From: Candidatus Melainabacteria bacterium
GTDB lineage: Bacteria > Cyanobacteriota > Vampirovibrionia > Obscuribacterales > Obscuribacteraceae
Reading direction: 5' to 3'
Assembly: GCA_003242885.1 (NCBI GenBank)
Contig: QKMZ01000015.1
Span: 705,568-769,567, forward strand
Length of the DNA: 64,000 bases
Each line of letters starts with the position of its first letter. Positions within the stretch are counted from its first letter, which is position 1. A program made the position numbers and the translations under genes. The notes below the pieces were generated by a model that was given only the letters and a program-made list of their open reading frames with translations, searched no databases and was not told the DNA's origin. Positions 1 through 8,402 of this stretch are shown here, piece after piece.

Positions 1-230
1 ATCTGTTGTATATCGATCGCGAATTGGTTTTGCTCGTATTCGAAATAACTTGCATATCTTTCTGCGATTTACTCCGGATTTGTGAGAAACGCTTTATGTG
101 CGGCTGCCCAACCTGAGAGGGTAGTCATGGAACAAGACTTACTATCTTGTAAACTCTGTTAAGTCTCGCCATATGGGGCATACAGCCCTTTCAAGGCGCC
201 GGCGGGGCGAAATTTTGGAGCGGACTCGCT
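1..230. other. Left-edge intergenic region without a recognisable gene
   Basis: I see no supported gene here. A weak inverted repeat (ACAAGA at 132-137, TCTTGT at 145-150) lacks a U-run, so it is not a convincing terminator. A GC-rich stretch at about 197-210 resembles the dispersed GGC/CCG elements seen elsewhere in the window. GGAG at 217-220 is the ribosome-binding site of the next gene. Confidence 0.4.
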
Positions 231-1760
231 TTGCTATTCAATAGCTTCGAATACCTGGTCTTTCTGCCCGCAGTGGTGCTTGCCTACTGGCTTGTTCCGC
301 GGCAAGTAAAGCCGGTATTGCTGATTGCCGCGAGCTACTTCTTTTACATGTACTCTTTCAAGGTCTACGGGCTTTTGCTTTTGGGCCTGACTGTCGCCAA
401 CTATGTGCTGGGGCTGCTTGTCAGTCGTTTCGAGCAGCATGGAGCGCGCCGGCTGATACTGATTGCCGGGATTGCCCTCAACCTTTCCACTCTGGCGCTC
501 TTCAAGTACACCAACTTTATCCTCGATTCGATTAACACTTCCTGTGCTTGGCTGGGGCGTTTTCTTGCTTTTCCGTTGGACAAAGGCGTATGCATTTCCG
601 ACCTACCAATCATTCTTCCGCTCGGCATTTCCTTCTTTGTCTTCGAGTTTATTCATTACCTTGTAGACATATATAAAGGAAGCAAGCCGGTAAAGAATCC
701 GCTGCGTTTTGCCTTGTTTGCATCTTTCTTCCCATCGCAAATTGCTGGTCCGATTAAGCGCTATCAGGATTTTGATAAACAGCTCGACGAAAAGCCTGAA
801 GTTACTTTTGAGCTATTTGCGTCAGGACTCTTTCTCATTGCTCAGGGTTTGTTCAAGAAAACAGCACTGGGAGACAATCTTGCGCCGATCGTAAAAGCTG
901 GTTTTGACAATCCCAATCTGATGGGAACGCTTGAAGGTTGGCTCTGTATCACCGCTTTCGCATTTCAAATTTACTATGACTTCTCCGGCTATACAGATAT
1001 CGGGAGAGGTTCTGCGATGCTCTTGGGCTACTCGCTGCCGGAAAACTTCAACATGCCGTATATTGCATCAAGTCTGAAGGAGTTCTGGCACCGTTGGCAT
1101 ATGAGCTTGTCCACATGGTTGCGCGATTATCTCTTTATTCCACTGGGTGGCTCGCGCGGCAAGGAAGCGCAAACATCTGCCAATCTAATTACTACCATGT
1201 TGCTTGGCGGTCTATGGCACGGAGCTTCGTGGACATTCGTCTTGTGGGGTCTCTTCCACGGGGTAGGACTGGCAATCAACAGAGCGTGGGACAAGCGGTT
1301 GGCGAAAGCTCCCGCACTTTCAAGCGTTGCTAATTCCTTTGTCGGCGTCTCAGTTGCGCACGTCATAACCCTCGTCACTGTTCTTTGCGGCTGGGTCTTC
1401 TTCCGTGCGAAAACAATGCCAGAGGCGATCGGTGTTTTCACCGCAATGTTCACGCCGCGCGCGGCGCAGATCGACTGTGCCGTTGCTCACTCATTTTTAA
1501 ACTCGCCAGTGCCTGCTGCAATCTGTATCTATTTTGTGATTCTCGCTAGCGGCGCTCTGATTAAGCAGTTGGAAAAGACGTCTAAATCGGGCGTTGCAGG
1601 AGCAAATCTTGTTCCTGGACTAGACTTGAAATCACTAGCTACTCCAACTGCTGTGCCACTGCCTGCGATGGTAAATATCGGGATATCGTTTTTCATTGGA
1701 TTAATGCTTTTAGCCATTTGTCGCGGTGAGTCCCAGCCCTTCATTTACTTCCAATTTTAG
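231..1760 (+). CDS. MBOAT-family membrane O-acyltransferase (AlgI-like)
   Basis: Polytopic protein of 509 aa that should transfer acyl (usually acetyl) groups across the inner membrane onto an extracellular polysaccharide. The family signatures are all visible: the N-terminus MLFNSFEYLVFLP, the central DFSGYTDIGRG, NFNMPY followed by FWHRWHMSLSTWLRDY, and the catalytic-His segment LLGGLWHGASWTF. Length matches AlgI/PatA-type proteins. The start is TTG at 231, chosen because MLFNS is the usual family start and GGAG sits 10 nt upstream. It lies 21 bp before an SGNH-type gene and two glycosyltransferases, so a surface-polysaccharide acetylation operon is likely. The exact acceptor polymer cannot be told from sequence. 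Confidence 0.93.
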   Translation: MLFNSFEYLVFLPAVVLAYWLVPRQVKPVLLIAASYFFYMYSFKVYGLLLLGLTVANYVLGLLVSRFEQHGARRLILIAGIALNLSTLALFKYTNFILDSINTSCAWLGRFLAFPLDKGVCISDLPIILPLGISFFVFEFIHYLVDIYKGSKPVKNPLRFALFASFFPSQIAGPIKRYQDFDKQLDEKPEVTFELFASGLFLIAQGLFKKTALGDNLAPIVKAGFDNPNLMGTLEGWLCITAFAFQIYYDFSGYTDIGRGSAMLLGYSLPENFNMPYIASSLKEFWHRWHMSLSTWLRDYLFIPLGGSRGKEAQTSANLITTMLLGGLWHGASWTFVLWGLFHGVGLAINRAWDKRLAKAPALSSVANSFVGVSVAHVITLVTVLCGWVFFRAKTMPEAIGVFTAMFTPRAAQIDCAVAHSFLNSPVPAAICIYFVILASGALIKQLEKTSKSGVAGANLVPGLDLKSLATPTAVPLPAMVNIGISFFIGLMLLAICRGESQPFIYFQF

Positions 1761-1781
1761 GTGCGTCAATAAAGTCAAACC

Positions 1782-3215
1782 ATGTCACCAACAACCCTCT
1801 ACGATCCTGAAGTAATCACAACGACTGCTGCTATCAGCACCGCGAATAGAGACGCGCTTCAACCGAAGTTTCTAAACAAACAAGGTCCGACTAATTTCCA
1901 AAAGTTTCGCGCTGCACTGTTCGTTGTTCCTTCAATATTAGTGCTCTGCGCCGTGGTGCTCCTTGCCGCAGAGGTTACTCTTGGTCTATTCGGTCTAGGA
2001 GATGACGAGTACATCAAGATTGACCCGATTCTCGGCATTAGCCATCTCGAGAACAAATGGGTCGACTTCCGCCAAGAAGGCTTTGCGCGCGAAAAAATTT
2101 CGTCCACTGGTTTGCGTGATGTGGAACATCAACTCGCCAAACCAAAAGGAGTGACTCGTATTGCTTTCATTGGTGATTCAAAAACGCAGGCGATGCAAGT
2201 GCCGATTGCCGACACCTTCGTGCGCCTCGTTGAAAACAACCTCAACGCGCAAAATGAACAAAAAGCACAACAAGCACAACCAGGACAAAGCGTTCAAAAA
2301 CAGAAATTTGAAACCATCAATTTCGGAATGTCCAGCTATGGAATCGTCCAATACTTCGTCAATTATCTAACTCGCGTTCGTCCGTATGCACCGGACGTTA
2401 CAGTCGTTGTCTACAACATCTTCGATTCAACGGAGAATTTTCCTAAGTTTGGCACGGTGACTTTGCCTGCACCTACTCTGTCCGCCAACAACAAAGACGA
2501 GCTAACCATCGACTATAACTTCATGGATGGCTGGCTGCACGGTGAAGGCGTGAAGTTTATGATTGCCAGCGAATGGCTGCGCCGCAATTGCCATCTCTTT
2601 CAAGCACTGTGTGCTGATGATTTCATGCTGCGCTCCTCAAGTAAGTGGTACGTGAGTACATTCAATGCACTTTTTGCGCCGTTCTCCGGCAGCTTTGAAA
2701 ATGAAATGGCGAGTATTCCGCTTTCTAAGCTTGGAAATTACGAGGCACAAAGAAAAGCTGTATGCGACGAGACTCGTGCGCTAGACAAGCAAGTCAGCCA
2801 CGACAAAATTTGGACGTGGACTGTACAACCTCGCCTTGGCGATGTTAACGCCGCTGGTGCTGATGGACAGGAAAGTTTCAAGATGTTGCATGACGCCGCG
2901 AGCGCCGATGTGAATCTAGTTGGTCGTGTCTTTCGCATGCTCAATAAGGCATGCAGCAACTCCGGTTCAAAGCTGGTCATCGTTACGTTACCGTCTCTAG
3001 ACAACATGGTCTTCTACTACAAGGAAATCAAAGCGCTCAAGAAATTAGGAGCTCAAGAAGGCATTACCATCATCGATGCTACTGAGCAGTTTCCTAGTCT
3101 GGCCCCAATGCAAAAAAGTCCGCTGTACTATAGTGCGCACTTCTCACCGGCGGGGCATCGCAAGCTGGCGTCGATCATCACTGAAGGGCTCAAGCCGATT
3201 CTCAAGCAACAATAA
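1782..3215 (+). CDS. Membrane-anchored SGNH-hydrolase-like protein, partner of the MBOAT acyltransferase
   Basis: 477 aa with one hydrophobic segment near residues 45-70 and a large exported domain. The SGNH block I motif is FIGDSKTQ (about residues 128-135) and the C-terminal block V is seen as SAHFSPAGHRKLA, giving the Asp-x-x-His-type end of a Ser-Asp-His site. AlgJ/AlgX and similar SGNH proteins complete acetyl transfer begun by an MBOAT protein, and this gene starts 21 bp after one. A lysine/glutamine-rich low-complexity stretch lies around residues 160-175. Function as the periplasmic acetyl transferase or esterase is inferred from motif plus neighbour. Confidence 0.8.
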   Translation: MSPTTLYDPEVITTTAAISTANRDALQPKFLNKQGPTNFQKFRAALFVVPSILVLCAVVLLAAEVTLGLFGLGDDEYIKIDPILGISHLENKWVDFRQEGFAREKISSTGLRDVEHQLAKPKGVTRIAFIGDSKTQAMQVPIADTFVRLVENNLNAQNEQKAQQAQPGQSVQKQKFETINFGMSSYGIVQYFVNYLTRVRPYAPDVTVVVYNIFDSTENFPKFGTVTLPAPTLSANNKDELTIDYNFMDGWLHGEGVKFMIASEWLRRNCHLFQALCADDFMLRSSSKWYVSTFNALFAPFSGSFENEMASIPLSKLGNYEAQRKAVCDETRALDKQVSHDKIWTWTVQPRLGDVNAAGADGQESFKMLHDAASADVNLVGRVFRMLNKACSNSGSKLVIVTLPSLDNMVFYYKEIKALKKLGAQEGITIIDATEQFPSLAPMQKSPLYYSAHFSPAGHRKLASIITEGLKPILKQQ

Positions 3216-3254
3216 GGCTTCTCAATCAGTTGCAGTTGCAGTGTCTAATATCTT

Positions 3255-4151
3255 ATGAAACCCCAAGTCACCATTGTCATTCCATACTTCGACCACGCTG
3301 CTTACCTGCGGCTGGCTGTCGAAAGCGCGCTTGGACAATCGTATGAACACACCGAGGTTATCGTCGTTGATGATGCTTCGCCCGTTGCTGATGCACGCGA
3401 GTTGTTGAACGATCTTGTTGTTAACCACGGTGAAAAACTTTCGATCATTAGGCGTGAAACGAACGGTGGTAGCGCCGCGGCAAAGAACACTGGCATTACA
3501 GCGGGCAATGGCGAGTTTGTCGTGCCGTTGGACTCGGACGATTTACTCGATTCTCGCTATGTTGAAACAGTCATCGCTGCTCACAGCCCCGAATACAGTG
3601 GCGTGTTTACACAGACACAGTTGTTCGGAATCCATAATTTCGTGCATATCCCTGAGTGCACCATATTAGATATCATGTCCGGCAAGCCGGCTCCGACAAC
3701 CTTTCTCTATCGGCGCAAGATTTTCGACCAACTTGGTGGATACAACCCGAGTGTCTATCACGACGATGATGAGTTCTGGTTGCGTGCATTGAGCCAGGGA
3801 CATAAGTTTTTCCGAGTTGAAAAACCTCTCTATTACTACCGCAAACACGAGCGTGGCAAATCAACAACCAATCGTGCTGTAGCTTTGGCGAGTTTTGCAA
3901 AGGAACATCCGGCGTTATACGAAAAGCATTTGCCGGAAATTCTAGAAAACATGGAGCAGAAATATTTCAAGTCTGTGGACGAGTATCAACAATTGCACGA
4001 TGCGTTCAAAGAATTGAGTGATCATCATAAAGACCTGGAGCAGCGCTTCGCGACGCTTTCGGCAGAGAATGTTCAGCTCAACCAAAAACTGTCGTTGAGA
4101 GTCTTCAACAAAGTGAAGTCTGTTCTTCAAGGACAATCGATCAGCCGCTGA
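3255..4151 (+). CDS. Family 2 glycosyltransferase
   Basis: 298 aa GT-A fold glycosyltransferase. The N-terminus reads VTIVIPYFDHAAYL, followed by EVIVVDDAS and the metal-binding DSDD motif (PLDSDDLLD, about residue 94). A second acidic motif HDDDEFWLRAL is near residue 174. The last ~70 residues are charged and heptad-like, so a short coiled coil probably follows the catalytic domain. It should add a sugar to a lipid-linked surface polymer. The stop TGA overlaps the ATG of the first 17-bp mini-ORF repeat that follows, so this gene and the next glycosyltransferase appear connected by a chain of overlapping starts and stops. Confidence 0.92.
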   Translation: MKPQVTIVIPYFDHAAYLRLAVESALGQSYEHTEVIVVDDASPVADARELLNDLVVNHGEKLSIIRRETNGGSAAAKNTGITAGNGEFVVPLDSDDLLDSRYVETVIAAHSPEYSGVFTQTQLFGIHNFVHIPECTILDIMSGKPAPTTFLYRRKIFDQLGGYNPSVYHDDDEFWLRALSQGHKFFRVEKPLYYYRKHERGKSTTNRAVALASFAKEHPALYEKHLPEILENMEQKYFKSVDEYQQLHDAFKELSDHHKDLEQRFATLSAENVQLNQKLSLRVFNKVKSVLQGQSISR

Positions 4152-4252
4152 TGAAGGTTAGTTTCTAATGAAAGTTAGTTCCTAATGAACGTTGTTGCCT
4201 AATGAAGGATGTTGCCAAATGAAAGTTGTTGCCCTGTGAAACTTGCTCAGCT
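4151..4252 (+). repeat. Six tandem 17-bp repeats, each a 5-6 codon mini-ORF leading into the GT4 start
   Basis: Units start at 4151, 4168, 4185, 4202, 4219 and 4236, exactly 17 bp apart, and the glycosyltransferase ATG falls at the next step, 4253. Each unit resembles the gene start ATGAAAGTYGCT. Read from its own start codon each unit ends at once: MKVSF, MKVSS, MNVVA, MKDVAK, MKVVAL and (GTG start) MKLAQL. Each stop overlaps the next start as TAATG or ATGA-type junctions, and the first overlaps the stop of the upstream gene (TGATG). The array therefore looks like a duplicated translation start. Whether the mini-ORFs are translated is inference. Confidence 0.85.
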
Positions 4253-5605
4253 ATGAAAGTCGCTTTTATCACTAGCTATTACGAAGGCGATCAGCTCGAC
4301 GCTGTTACAACGTCTTTCTTCAAACATGTGGTCTCTGACTTGAAGAAAGCTGGGCACGAGACAGTCGTTTTCGCGCTTGGTGACAGAGATTTTGATGACC
4401 TCGATGCCAACGTGTTCTGCCGAAAGGGCGAGCTGGAGCGTTACAACAACCTGCATTCACTTGCCTGCGCACCAGTCTTCAGTTGGGTGTTTTCACGGGC
4501 GTATGAAACATATAGAGCTCACAGAGATGACGTTATCGGTTACGCACCAGATGTTGTCTTGTGCGTGAAAGCGATCGATGGAATGTTTTGGAGTTGCTTT
4601 GAAAAACTACCGGTCGCACTCATGAGCGTGACACCACAGTTTGAAATTATGCGAGAAAACTTCGACGGCAACTTCAACATGTTTGATACCAACCTGGTTA
4701 CAGCTGTCGAAACAGCTGCATTGCGAAGCATGAGCGCGATTGGATGTCCGAGCGAAATCATGCGCAGCGTAATAGTTGATGCCGCTGATATTCCTGAAGA
4801 ACGGATTGATTTGTATCGAACTGCTATCGAGCCTATTGATCGACCACAGCCGTGGAGTGGTAAAACCGGAACTCCTCACATTGTTTATGTAGGAACTCAA
4901 GAACGCTACAAAGGCATCGATGTTTTGGTGAATGCGATTCCATCGCTTGTTAAAAAGTTTCCGCAAGCACTATTTACGGTGGCAGGCGAATCTCCACCTC
5001 TTTTCGGGGAAACGGTTTCTTACCGTGACAAGCTGAGAGCACAGCTGGGGGAGTTGGATAATTATGTGGAGTGGCTTCCGGCTCTGGATGCTGAACAACG
5101 TGCGAGTCTGCATGCAGCGGCAGACATCTCTGTTTTCCCATTTCGATATTGCGGTTGTATGTACCACGTCGCAGAAGCTATGTCGGTGGGAGCAGTAGTT
5201 GTCTGTTCTGGTGTTGGAACACTGCAAGAGTGCCTGGAGGACGGCGTTAACTCCGTGCACGTTGCACCTGATAATGACCTTTCACTCGCCGGTGCAATTT
5301 CCGATTTGGTCAATGACAAAGCTCATCGCGATGAAATTTCGAAAGCAGCTAAAGACTATGTTCGAACACGACATGCGAAGGAAGATGCAGTTAGTGATGT
5401 GGTTCGACTATGCGACAAAGCAATAAGTAACGCAAAGATTCCAACTCCGGAGACTTCACTAAGATATTGGATCGCTGCACTGGAAGACTATTGCGCGCAG
5501 CCTTACTTACCTGAGCTATTAGACGCTGCATATGCAAAAGGATTTGCAGCAGGCGTTGCCTCAGTGCCTGCACCGAAGCGTTCTTTCTTTTCCCTGAAGC
5601 CCTGA
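4253..5605 (+). CDS. Family 4-type (group 1) glycosyltransferase
   Basis: 450 aa GT-B glycosyltransferase. The N-terminal Rossmann half starts MKVAFITSYYEGDQL; the C-terminal half has IVYVGTQERYKGIDVLV, a typical group 1 donor-domain start, and a C-terminal EAMSVGAVVVCSG segment near the position of the donor-binding E-x7-E motif. The start at 4253 is preferred over an in-frame TTG at 4226 because MKVAFIT is the natural first beta-strand. No clear Shine-Dalgarno lies just upstream; instead the region is the 17-bp mini-ORF ladder, which suggests coupled re-initiation. Likely acts with the GT2 and acyltransferase genes on a surface glycan. Confidence 0.9.
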   Translation: MKVAFITSYYEGDQLDAVTTSFFKHVVSDLKKAGHETVVFALGDRDFDDLDANVFCRKGELERYNNLHSLACAPVFSWVFSRAYETYRAHRDDVIGYAPDVVLCVKAIDGMFWSCFEKLPVALMSVTPQFEIMRENFDGNFNMFDTNLVTAVETAALRSMSAIGCPSEIMRSVIVDAADIPEERIDLYRTAIEPIDRPQPWSGKTGTPHIVYVGTQERYKGIDVLVNAIPSLVKKFPQALFTVAGESPPLFGETVSYRDKLRAQLGELDNYVEWLPALDAEQRASLHAAADISVFPFRYCGCMYHVAEAMSVGAVVVCSGVGTLQECLEDGVNSVHVAPDNDLSLAGAISDLVNDKAHRDEISKAAKDYVRTRHAKEDAVSDVVRLCDKAISNAKIPTPETSLRYWIAALEDYCAQPYLPELLDAAYAKGFAAGVASVPAPKRSFFSLKP

Positions 5606-5654
5606 ATGCCAGGCAACAGCCAATGTTTCTTCCTAGAGAAATGGAAACCAAAAA

Positions 5655-5675
5655 GGGCGATGCATGGCATCGCCC
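5655..5675. repeat. Dispersed palindrome, family A (GGGCGAYGC-ATG-GCRTCGCCC)
   Basis: Perfect 9-bp stem (GGGCGATGC with GCATCGCCC) around an ATG loop, followed by CTACG. Near-identical elements occur at 40776-40796 and 63188-63208. This copy lies between two convergent genes and could act as a bidirectional hairpin terminator. Confidence 0.75.
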
Positions 5676-5722
5676 CTACGCATGAAACGTCAACGCTGCT
5701 TTGCGCGACGGCGTTTTACGAA

Positions 5723-5971
5723 CTACTTTTGTTCGAAGTACTTGTCGTCGGTCAGATAACCGAGCACGAGTCCGGCGATTGCGCCGACCACAAGACCCCA
5801 GCAACCGCCGGTGACCCAGTCGAAGTACGGATCAACGCTGGCAGGCAACGGGTAGTATTTGATGACCTCGAAGCTCGCGCCGACCACCACAAACCCGAGT
5901 ACACCCATAATCCACATGGCATTCAATGGGAGACTGGGACCGTCATTCTTTTCAACTTTCTTCGGTGTCAT
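5723..5971 (-). CDS. Small two-helix membrane protein, function unknown
   Basis: 82 aa. A charged N-terminus (MTPKKVEKND) is followed by two strongly hydrophobic segments, about residues 18-36 and 53-72, separated by an aromatic/proline loop (KYYPLPASVDPYFDW). The second segment is glycine-rich (GGCWGLVVGAIAGLVLGY), as in glycine-zipper-like helices. AGAGG lies 6 nt upstream of the ATG, which supports this start. It is convergent with the glycosyltransferase gene. I do not recognise the family. Confidence 0.7.
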   Translation of the reverse strand: MTPKKVEKNDGPSLPLNAMWIMGVLGFVVVGASFEVIKYYPLPASVDPYFDWVTGGCWGLVVGAIAGLVLGYLTDDKYFEQK

Positions 5972-6157
5972 TGCTACCTCTTGGCCTCGGGTGCAGGCTC
6001 TGGACCTACTGATTCGCGATCTAAAAGCGGATTTACATTCAATCTGCTTCGAAAAATTTCGCCTTAGTATACCAAGCCGGAAGTGAAATGAAGTCCTGAT
6101 GACTAGGCGGGTAAAGGACTTTTGGCCAACTGGTTATTAGTGCTCTTTCATGTGGGT

Positions 6158-6706
6158 TCACTTCATGTGGAGATTCGCGCCGATTAGAAGTCCCAATCCC
6201 GCTACAGTTTTTGAATCCCGAACTTTACCGTCCAAAACCAATTGCCAGGCGTCGGTCAGGGACATGACAATCACTTCTGCTTCTTCATCGTCGTCAAGAG
6301 ATTGCTGAGTGAGGGTGACGTCGGTCGCTTCATACATGTAAAGCATCTCGTTGCAAAAGCCTGGTGCAGTAAAAACCCTCGCCATTTCCCGCCAGTTTTT
6401 TGCGATATAGCCTGTTTCCTCTGCCAACTCGCGTTTAGCCGCATCGAGCAGGTCTTCGCCCAACTCAATGCGCCCAGCCGGCAGTTCATAGAGCAGTTCA
6501 TCCACTGAATAGCGATATTGTTTAATGAGGACGATGGTTTGTTCATCCGGTCTGCAGCAAATAGTTACTCCGCCGTTGTGTTCAATCAGTTCGCGCTTAA
6601 CCTCTTTGCCCTCAGGGTTGCGCAAGTAATCGACACGCAAATTGATGATGTGTCCCTCGTGAATCCTCTCGGTTTTATATGTGTGTTCGCGTGTAAATAG
6701 CGCCAC
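6158..6706 (-). CDS. nudF: Nudix hydrolase, ADP-ribose pyrophosphatase type
   Basis: 182 aa. The complete Nudix box is present: GRIELGEDLLDAAKREL followed by AEETGY, matching G-x5-E-x7-REU-x-EE-x-G. The preceding hydrophobic strand and YRYSVDELLYELPAG resemble ADP-ribose pyrophosphatases, which hydrolyse ADP-ribose to AMP and ribose-5-phosphate. The start is GTG at 6706, supported by GAGGGAG 5 nt upstream. It is divergent from folC. The substrate is inferred from the family, and other nucleoside-diphosphate sugars remain possible. Confidence 0.88.
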   Translation of the reverse strand: MALFTREHTYKTERIHEGHIINLRVDYLRNPEGKEVKRELIEHNGGVTICCRPDEQTIVLIKQYRYSVDELLYELPAGRIELGEDLLDAAKRELAEETGYIAKNWREMARVFTAPGFCNEMLYMYEATDVTLTQQSLDDDEEAEVIVMSLTDAWQLVLDGKVRDSKTVAGLGLLIGANLHMK

Positions 6707-6773
6707 TTGTCTCCCTCTCTGCCGGATGCCTGTTTGAGAATAGCATCATCCCATTTGGCGCCGTATTTGTGGT

Positions 6774-6779
6774 TATAAT
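6774..6779 (+). promoter_or_regulatory. Possible -10 element upstream of folC
   Basis: A perfect TATAAT lies 29 bp upstream of the folC ATG in the divergent nudF-folC gap. I see no convincing -35 at the usual distance, so confidence is limited. It argues against the in-frame GTG at 6769 as translation start. Confidence 0.4.
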
Positions 6780-6807
6780 TTCCCGCCCGCCTATACAATG
6801 CCCTTCG

Positions 6808-8229
6808 ATGAATTATCTGGAAGCAAAAACCTACCTGGAGAGTCTTGCTCCGACGCTCTCTCGTCCGACTTTGGACAGAATGAGGCGTTTTATCGAAGCG
6901 TACCTGTCTGAAGAGGCTGATATTCCGTGCATTCACATTGGCGGGACAAATGGCAAAGGTTCTACGGTTGCGATAGCGGACAGCATTTTGCGGTCGCGCG
7001 GATATAAAGTCGGACGCTTCACTGGCCCGCACCTTTTGCGTTGGAATGAGCGTTTTCATGTCGACGGGAAAGCCATCACAGACGAAGATTTTGCGCGTAT
7101 CGCGACAAAGCTGCGTGACTTGTCTGAGAAATTCGGCAAGGAGAATAAAGATGTTGGCGAGCTTACCTGGTTCGAGTTTCTCACGGCAATGGCATTCATG
7201 CATTTTGCAGAAAGCAAAGTCGATGTTGCGGTAGTCGAAGTTGGCTTAGGTGGAAGATTCGATGCCACCACGGCGCGGACCAATCCGTTTGTGACTGTGA
7301 TTACAAATGTCAGTTTGGATCACACCCATTTACTCGGTGACACTGTCGAGAAAATCGCATTTGAAAAGGCAGGAATTATCGAGCCGGGAATTTCAGTTGT
7401 TACAGCGTGCCAGGACGCTGCTCTCGATGAGGTTTTGCGTGTTGCGCGGGAGAAAATGTCTCCAGTCTATGCGTTGGCAAACAACGATCAGATTGTTCTC
7501 TACATCAATGGAAAGCGGGAGGCTTCGAGTCCTGCTTCCCCACTCTTGAGTTTGCTGAAAGAGAATCTTTCTTTGCTCGGAAACCATCAAATTCAAAATG
7601 GTTTGCTCGCACTGTTGGCGGTGGCAAAGTTTTTGATTGTCGATAAGGACGTAAAAGTTCAAATGTCCGGTTCGATTTCAGAAATTGCGCTTGGTAAAAC
7701 GCCACCTGCGCCGCAAGAGCTTGTGGATGCTATTTACAAATGTGATTTGGAAACATTGAGTGCCGGGCTAAAGAATGTTAGATGGCCGGGGCGTTTGCAG
7801 TATTTGAAAAACAAAGACATCCTGCTGGATGGCGCTCATAACCCGGCTGGAGCACAGGCTTTACGGGCTTTCCTTGATCAAAAATATCCTGGTTTTCGAC
7901 CATTGTTTGTAATATCTAGTTTTGAAACGAAAGACGTTAGGCAGCTACTGAGTAGTTTGGTGCATAAAGGCGAAAGGGTATTCGTTGCTGAGGCTAAGGG
8001 ACGCAGATCCAGTCATAGCAAGGAATTCTTGCTGCATTGCTTGATGCTTATGGGGGCTGAAGGAAAGAGTTTTCCGAGCATAGCCGCAGCTGTGGACGCC
8101 GCACGGGCCGGCAAGGAAAGGGATGAGTTTATAGTCATCTCTGGGTCTTTCGCTGCTATAAAAGAAACCTTGCAGCACTTCGGCTATACGTATGTTGAAG
8201 ACAGCTATTTGAGCAATGTTCAGGCTTAG
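6808..8229 (+). CDS. folC: Bifunctional folylpolyglutamate synthase/dihydrofolate synthase
   Basis: 473 aa Mur-ligase-family enzyme that adds L-glutamate to dihydropteroate or folates using ATP. It starts MNYLEAKTYLESL, typical of FolC. The P-loop is HIGGTNGKGSTVAIADSIL, followed by GRFTGPHLLRWNERF, the conserved VVEVGLGGRFDATT and ITNVSLDHTHLLGDT with the metal-binding His, and the C-terminal DGAHNPAGA motif. The start ATG at 6808 is chosen because the family begins here and a -10-like TATAAT lies between the alternative GTG (6769) and this ATG. Confidence 0.95.
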   Translation: MNYLEAKTYLESLAPTLSRPTLDRMRRFIEAYLSEEADIPCIHIGGTNGKGSTVAIADSILRSRGYKVGRFTGPHLLRWNERFHVDGKAITDEDFARIATKLRDLSEKFGKENKDVGELTWFEFLTAMAFMHFAESKVDVAVVEVGLGGRFDATTARTNPFVTVITNVSLDHTHLLGDTVEKIAFEKAGIIEPGISVVTACQDAALDEVLRVAREKMSPVYALANNDQIVLYINGKREASSPASPLLSLLKENLSLLGNHQIQNGLLALLAVAKFLIVDKDVKVQMSGSISEIALGKTPPAPQELVDAIYKCDLETLSAGLKNVRWPGRLQYLKNKDILLDGAHNPAGAQALRAFLDQKYPGFRPLFVISSFETKDVRQLLSSLVHKGERVFVAEAKGRRSSHSKEFLLHCLMLMGAEGKSFPSIAAAVDAARAGKERDEFIVISGSFAAIKETLQHFGYTYVEDSYLSNVQA

Positions 8230-8402
8230 CGAGTAATTTATCGGCAGCACTTTTGAGCGATATGTGATTGATGTCCGGGCGGTATCGACGGGCTATGGTG
8301 CGCATAGATTTGGGCGCTGATGCCTCTCTTTGGGTATCAAATATCCGATCCGCAAGGTAGAATCTTGCATTGGTCAGAGTTCGCGCAGAAAACGAGGTTC
8401 TC

